Shown here piece after piece: positions 5,149-8,347 of a stretch of 8,347 bases of DNA. The notes below the pieces were generated by a model. The model saw nothing but the letters and a program-made list of their open reading frames with translations. It ran no database searches and was not told the DNA's origin. The translations under genes and the position numbers were made by a program. The stretch comes from Candidatus Bathyarchaeota archaeon B23 (GTDB taxonomy: Archaea > Thermoproteota > Bathyarchaeia > TCS64 > B23). Location: contig LUCA01000022.1 of NCBI GenBank assembly GCA_001593875.1, forward strand, positions 1 through 8,347, read 5' to 3'. How positions within the stretch are numbered: position 1 is the stretch's first letter; the number at the start of each line of letters is the position of its first letter.

Positions 5149-5237
5149 GCCGGGGTAGCCAAGCCAGGATACGGCGCCAGTCTTGAAAACTGGTGCTCCC
5201 CGGGAGCACGAGGGTTCAAATCCCTCCCCCGGCGCCA
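5149..5237 (+). tRNA. tRNA-Ser (anticodon UGA)
   Basis: The full cloverleaf can be drawn. The acceptor stem GCCGGGG (5149-5155) pairs perfectly with CCCCGGC (5227-5233), followed by discriminator G and an encoded CCA (5235-5237). The D stem is GCC/GGC. The anticodon stem CCAGT/ACTGG closes the loop CTTGAAA, with anticodon TGA at 5184-5186. A long variable arm (5194-5208, TGCTCCC/GGGAGCA) marks a type II tRNA, and the T arm is GAGGG-TTCAAAT-CCCTC. Together these give tRNA-Ser reading UCA codons. There is no intron. No strong TATA box stands at the usual distance upstream (5112-5125 reads GCGTAGATGATAGA), whereas one stands before the fragment at 2246. Confidence 0.97.
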
Positions 5238-5275
5238 CGATGTGAATAAGGATGTGAAATCTCAGGATCTGCCAC

Positions 5276-6643
5276 TCATCTGAAATGCCTCTTCATCTCC
5301 TCGTTTCCCGGCATCGACAGCAGGTCTTCGATGACGGCCTCGACTTGCCTGTTGGATTTTGTTCTGGGGTCGATGAGGAGCCATTCTTCTAGGGGTTCTC
5401 TGCCGCCTTCGAGGAAGGCCTCCAGGGCCCACTCTAGGCGGAGGCGTCTCAGCTCCATCACCTGTCTGGTGATCCTCCTTGGGAGGCTTCCTAGGCTTCT
5501 TCTGTGGATGCCCTTCCCATCGATCTCTAGGGGTGCCTCCACGGCCACGTCCTCCGGTAGGCCGCTGATCACCCCCTTGTTGAGGACGTTCACTTGGTAG
5601 AGGGCTCCGTGGTCGTTGGCGATGCTGTCGATGATGGGGACGACGGACTCCTCGCTCCTCCTCGGCGGTAGCAGGCTGGTCAGCGGCTTTGATGGTTCTT
5701 CCATCGCCTCCGCTATGGTCTCCCCCTTCCTCCCCTGCCCCTTTAGGTAGAGGCTCCACCCCACCTCGGAGTCAGGTCCACCCGTCGGCCCATACCACCG
5801 CCTCTTCTCCTCCAGGTTCCAGTGGTATCTCCAGGTTCCACCCCTCACCGTGTCGCCGATGGGGAAGAGCCCATAGCGATGATACATATCGACGGCCGCC
5901 GGCGACATCTGTATGTCGAAGGGGTTTCGCTGCCTCTCCCTCCACCCCCTCCAGTAGGCCTCAGCCTCACGGTCGATCCACTCCTCCAGCAGGGGGTAGG
6001 CGTCCTCACCCCCGTATCTAAACCTCGTCAGCCAGATGAGGTGGTTGAAGCCCAGCATCTCCGCCTCCACCCCATCGACATCGAGCCCCAGGGTCTCGAC
6101 CACCTCCTTGTAGCCTAGGTGTCCATGGCAGAGGCCGATGACCTTCACCCTCGTCTCCCGAGAGAGCAGCGTCGTCCCCTCGAAGACGGGGTTCGCCAAC
6201 AGCAGCAGCCAGCCCTCGGGGCAGAGCTCCTCCATGTCTCTGGCGATCTCCATCATCAACCTCAGCTGATAGTACCCCCAGATGGTGTGGTAATCCGAAA
6301 CCATATTCCACTCGACGCTGTTGATGCCCCTGTAATATCCATGCCTCTCGGAGAGAGCCCTCATCCGCTCATAGTATCCATGGCCTCCGGCCATGGCCGT
6401 GTTGATGACGAAGTCAGCCCCCCTCAAGGCCTCCCGGCGATCCGTCGTCCTCTCGAAGCTCAGTTGGGCTTCGACCTCCGATGCGTAGCGCCTGGCGAAG
6501 CCGTAGATGACGTCGAGGCGTTGGGGGGCGATGTCCATCAAGGTGATGGTGCTCCCGTAGAGGGTCGGCGTCAGGCATAGGTCCCTGATGAGGGTGGAGG
6601 ACCAGGCTAGGCTTCCGGCTCCGATGAGAGCTACCTTCACCAT
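5276..6643 (-). CDS. GH4 family glycosidase, predicted alpha-galacturonidase
   Basis: The 455-residue protein matches glycoside hydrolase family 4, NAD- and Mn-dependent enzymes that cleave by transient C3 oxidation and elimination. Visible features are the N-terminal Rossmann motif LIGAGS (residues 6-11) with the acidic end of the next strand at LMD (35-37), NSVEWNMVSDYHT near 108-120, ANPV at 150-153, the metal-site motif CHGH at 172-175, and GFNH at 198-201. GH4 subgroups differ in the bases after the Cys-His pair; CHGH is, as I recall, that of Bacillus LplD alpha-galacturonidase, with the Cys at nearly the same position. The expected product is free galacturonate from pectin oligomers. 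No signal peptide is present, so it acts on imported sugars. TTTAATAA at 6667-6674 is about 28 nt before the ATG, implying an almost leaderless message. It ends 38 bp from tRNA-Ser. Confidence 0.85.
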   Translation of the reverse strand: MVKVALIGAGSLAWSSTLIRDLCLTPTLYGSTITLMDIAPQRLDVIYGFARRYASEVEAQLSFERTTDRREALRGADFVINTAMAGGHGYYERMRALSERHGYYRGINSVEWNMVSDYHTIWGYYQLRLMMEIARDMEELCPEGWLLLLANPVFEGTTLLSRETRVKVIGLCHGHLGYKEVVETLGLDVDGVEAEMLGFNHLIWLTRFRYGGEDAYPLLEEWIDREAEAYWRGWRERQRNPFDIQMSPAAVDMYHRYGLFPIGDTVRGGTWRYHWNLEEKRRWYGPTGGPDSEVGWSLYLKGQGRKGETIAEAMEEPSKPLTSLLPPRRSEESVVPIIDSIANDHGALYQVNVLNKGVISGLPEDVAVEAPLEIDGKGIHRRSLGSLPRRITRQVMELRRLRLEWALEAFLEGGREPLEEWLLIDPRTKSNRQVEAVIEDLLSMPGNEEMKRHFR

Positions 6644-6665
6644 ATAGGAGGAGTTTTACCGTGGA

Positions 6666-6696
6666 CTTATTAAAGGGGTCACCACCCCGAAGGGGT
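6666..6696. promoter_or_regulatory. Divergent promoter region with TATA-like box and alternative hairpins
   Basis: The 75 bp between the GH4 and trm14-like starts hold CTTATTAAAG (6666-6675), which reads as a TATA-like box CTTTAATAAG on the reverse strand, about 28 nt from the GH4 ATG. Next to it ACCCC (6684-6688) can pair with GGGGT on its left (6675-6679) or on its right (6692-6696, GAA loop), and the octamer-like AAGGGGTC occurs twice. Such symmetry beside a TATA box could be an operator for GH4 control, or chance. Confidence 0.4.
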
Positions 6697-6718
6697 CGCC
6701 TATTGGAAAAGGGGATTA

Positions 6719-7876
6719 GTGGGTTTTCCCGTTATCCTCTGCGGATTGGAGCTTTTCGCCACCACCGTCCCAGGTCTAGAGGATGTGGCAGCGAGGGAGG
6801 TCGAGCTCCTCATAGGGTGTAGGGCTCAGCCGGATGTGGGTAAGGTCTTCTTCCAGGCCCCCTTGGAGGCGGTCTATAGGCTGAATCTCGCTGCCCGAAC
6901 CCTCCATAGGGTGTTTATCCGGCTCTGCAGGGAGAGCTTTGAGGGCTTAGATGACCTCTATCGCATCGCCGTCGGGTTGGATTACGGCGATTTCATCGAC
7001 CCCCATCAGTCCTTCGCCATCCGAAGTGAGAGGGTTGGGGTTCACTGCTTCACCAGCATGGATGTCTCCAGGGTCGTCGGTCAGGCCGTCATCGACTCCC
7101 ACCTGGCTTCGAGGGGTTGTAGGCTTCGGGTGGACCTCGATGAGCCCGATGTGGAGCTCTACTGCCTCGTTAGAGGCGGCGAGCTCATCATGGGGGTGGA
7201 CACCACGGGTCGTAGTCTCCATAGACGTTGGTATAGGGTTTATGAGCATCCAGCCGCCCTGAAGCCGACCATAGCCTCGGCGATGTTGATGCTCTCCGGC
7301 TGGGAGCCCGGCGAGGTCCTCGTGGACCCCATGTGTGGTGGGGCCACAATACCCATAGAGGCTGCGCTTATGGCGTGGGATAGGGCGCCGAACGTGGATC
7401 GAGGGGACTTCAACCTCCTCAGGCTGAGGCTGTTCGACGCTGAGGCCCTCAGGGAGGAGGGGGAGAGGCTGAGGGAGGCTGAGTCCAGGGGAGTCTACCC
7501 CATCTATGGCTTGGAGGAGTCTGAGAGGCATCTGGAGGGTGGACGCCGCAACGCCGAGAGGGCTGGAGTGCTGGAGACCGTCGACTTAAGGCTGGGGGAC
7601 GCCGCCGACCCGGCTTCCTATCCCAAGGCCCTAAGCCACGTCGTCGTCAATCCCCCCTATGGCGTGAGGATGATTCCCAAGGGGCGGATCAGAGGGCTCT
7701 ACCCCGCCTCCCTCAGAGCCCTGAGGGAGGCGGCGGAGGGTGCGACGCTGACGGTGATCACGGCCGCCTACAGGCGATTTAGGGAGGCCGCTGGGGAGAT
7801 GGACGTCGAGATCCTCTCAGAGAGAGGGGTGTTACACGGCGATCTCCATACGGTGATCTATCTCTGCAGGGTTTGA
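6719..7876 (+). CDS. trm14: tRNA (guanine-N2-) methyltransferase, Trm14/TrmN family (THUMP domain)
   Basis: The protein (385 residues from GTG at 6719) has the Trm14/TrmN layout and length. A ferredoxin-like/THUMP region (about residues 10-165; opening FATTVPGLEDVAAREV, and VGVHCFTSMDVSRVVGQA inside) is followed by LVRGGELIMGVDTTG and HPAALKPTIASAML, then a Rossmann methyltransferase domain. The SAM loop is DPMCGGATIPIEAA at 203-216, the acidic motif II strand YGLEES at 263-268, GDAAD at 293-297, and the catalytic NPPYG at 311-315. The known reaction is N2-methylation of a guanosine in tRNA, position 6 in characterised archaeal and bacterial members. Family proteins usually begin just before FATTVPGLE, so TTG at 6746 may be the real start; GTG has GGGG five bases upstream. 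Its 3' end overlaps the comB-like gene by 19 bp on the opposite strand. Confidence 0.88.
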   Translation: MGFPVILCGLELFATTVPGLEDVAAREVELLIGCRAQPDVGKVFFQAPLEAVYRLNLAARTLHRVFIRLCRESFEGLDDLYRIAVGLDYGDFIDPHQSFAIRSERVGVHCFTSMDVSRVVGQAVIDSHLASRGCRLRVDLDEPDVELYCLVRGGELIMGVDTTGRSLHRRWYRVYEHPAALKPTIASAMLMLSGWEPGEVLVDPMCGGATIPIEAALMAWDRAPNVDRGDFNLLRLRLFDAEALREEGERLREAESRGVYPIYGLEESERHLEGGRRNAERAGVLETVDLRLGDAADPASYPKALSHVVVNPPYGVRMIPKGRIRGLYPASLRALREAAEGATLTVITAAYRRFREAAGEMDVEILSERGVLHGDLHTVIYLCRV

Positions 7877-8347
7877 GGCGGATAGACCTTGACGATGTAG
7901 GGTGGTTCGCCTCCCATAACCCTCATGGCGAAGTCGAATCGGTTGAGCTGTAGGGCCATCTCCAGGTCTTCGGGGTGGTATTGGGGTTGAGCCGGATCGA
8001 AGAATTTGGAGGCTGAGGCTGAGCGTAGGATCTGCCTCTTCATCTCCTCGAAGTCTGGCTCCCCTCCTCTTAGGAGGGCTTCGATGTATTGGGCGCAGAG
8101 CTCGTCCTCCAGTGCTGGCCTTAGGGCCTCGTCGCCCATGGCGACGAGGGAGACCCTATCTGGCTGCCTGTGGGTGATGTATCGGGCTGTCGCCTCGGCG
8201 TTGATGAAGGCGGCGAAGAGCACCTCCCAAGCCCTCAGGGCGTGGATGAGGCCCCTCGTCCCAGAGGAGGTGGCGTGGATGAGGACTCTCCCCCTCAGGG
8301 GTTGGTTCCTCAGCTCCCATGGGGAGTTTCCCAGGTCGAAGCCCTCC
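7858..8347 (-). CDS. comB: 2-phosphosulfolactate phosphatase (ComB family), C-terminal part, partial
   Basis: The frame runs off the right edge of the window; 162 residues are visible up to the TAG at 7858-7860, and the internal GTG at 8223 is not the start. The visible part opens FDLGNSPWELRNQPLRGR, then VLIHATSSGTRGLIHAL and a hydrophobic AAFINAEATARYI, then VSLVAMG and ALEDELCAQYIEALL. The FDLGNSP, T-x-x-GTR and D/E-D-x-CA-x-YI motifs are the ComB signatures as I know them. ComB dephosphorylates 2-phosphosulfolactate in coenzyme M synthesis; homologues also occur outside methanogens, so methane or alkane metabolism is not proven. The first part of the protein, including its N-terminal Mg-site residues, is outside the window. 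The gene converges on the trm14-like gene with a 19-bp overlap. Confidence 0.82.
   Translation of the reverse strand, partial: EGFDLGNSPWELRNQPLRGRVLIHATSSGTRGLIHALRAWEVLFAAFINAEATARYITHRQPDRVSLVAMGDEALRPALEDELCAQYIEALLRGGEPDFEEMKRQILRSASASKFFDPAQPQYHPEDLEMALQLNRFDFAMRVMGGEPPYIVKVYPPQTLQR

Larger units (their letters stand above)
2246..5162. mobile_element. Putative decayed integrated element at the 5' end of tRNA-Ser
   Basis: The interval is bounded by a 14-bp direct repeat, GCCGGGGTAGCCAA at 2246-2259 and 5149-5162. The right copy is the 5' end of an intact tRNA-Ser. Inside are a tyrosine recombinase adjacent to the tRNA, a lone aldolase gene, and AT-rich decayed frames, all lower in GC than the GC-rich blocks on both sides. 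The layout fits site-specific integration followed by decay. The weak points are the short repeat and the use of the tRNA 5' end, which is less common than 3'-end integration in archaea. Confidence 0.4.

Noticed and set aside
4921..5238. Reverse-strand 105-codon ORF containing GEGFEPSCSRGAPVFKTGA
   Set aside because: It is the antisense reading of tRNA-Ser and the integrase 3' end; this peptide pattern is a well-known tRNA artefact.
5262..6580. Several ORFs on both strands within the GH4 gene
   Set aside because: Compositionally biased (Pro/Arg/Ser) and fully inside a well-supported GH4 gene, so treated as shadow frames.

Overview
The window looks archaeal, most likely from an uncultured thermoproteotal lineage such as a Bathyarchaeia-like group; that lineage assignment is inference. 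Supporting signs are a Trm14/TrmN-type THUMP tRNA methyltransferase, a ComB-type 2-phosphosulfolactate phosphatase, a type II tRNA-Ser with encoded CCA, short TATA-like boxes about 26-31 nt upstream of starts, T-tract terminators, and some genes with little or no leader. The flanking genes are GC-rich and densely packed. The middle is clearly lower in GC and partly decayed.

Left block (1-2206, + strand): an apparent four-gene operon with gaps of 0-10 nt. It holds the C-terminal end of an SPFH/Band 7-like membrane scaffold protein, a 105-residue hydrophobic protein with a charged C-terminal helix, a TatD-family metal-dependent hydrolase, and a polytopic DUF1614 membrane protein.

Middle block (about 2207-5148): this looks like an old integrated element. 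A TATA-like box is followed by a 14-bp copy of the 5' end of tRNA-Ser (2246-2259), inside a short tRNA-like remnant with a T-tract terminator. Then come an intergenic stretch with inverted repeats, a reverse-strand DHDPS/NAL-family aldolase gene, an AT-rich gene graveyard, a reverse-strand small ORF broken by a 10-bp near-duplication, and a tyrosine recombinase that keeps all its catalytic residues but has an in-frame TAG and an apparently missing linker. The recombinase ends 41 bp before an intact tRNA-Ser(UGA), whose first 14 bases repeat those at 2246. The simplest reading is integration at the 5' end of tRNA-Ser, leaving the original promoter at the far end, followed by decay of the integrase.

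Right block (5238-8347): a reverse-strand GH4 glycosidase with a CHGH motif (predicted alpha-galacturonidase) is divergent from the trm14-like gene across a 75-bp region with a TATA-like box and alternative hairpins. The trm14-like gene converges on, and overlaps by 19 bp, the C-terminal part of a comB-like gene running off the right edge. The aldolase and GH4 enzyme could both serve uronate or sugar-acid use, but only their closeness suggests it. No CRISPR array or rRNA gene was seen.
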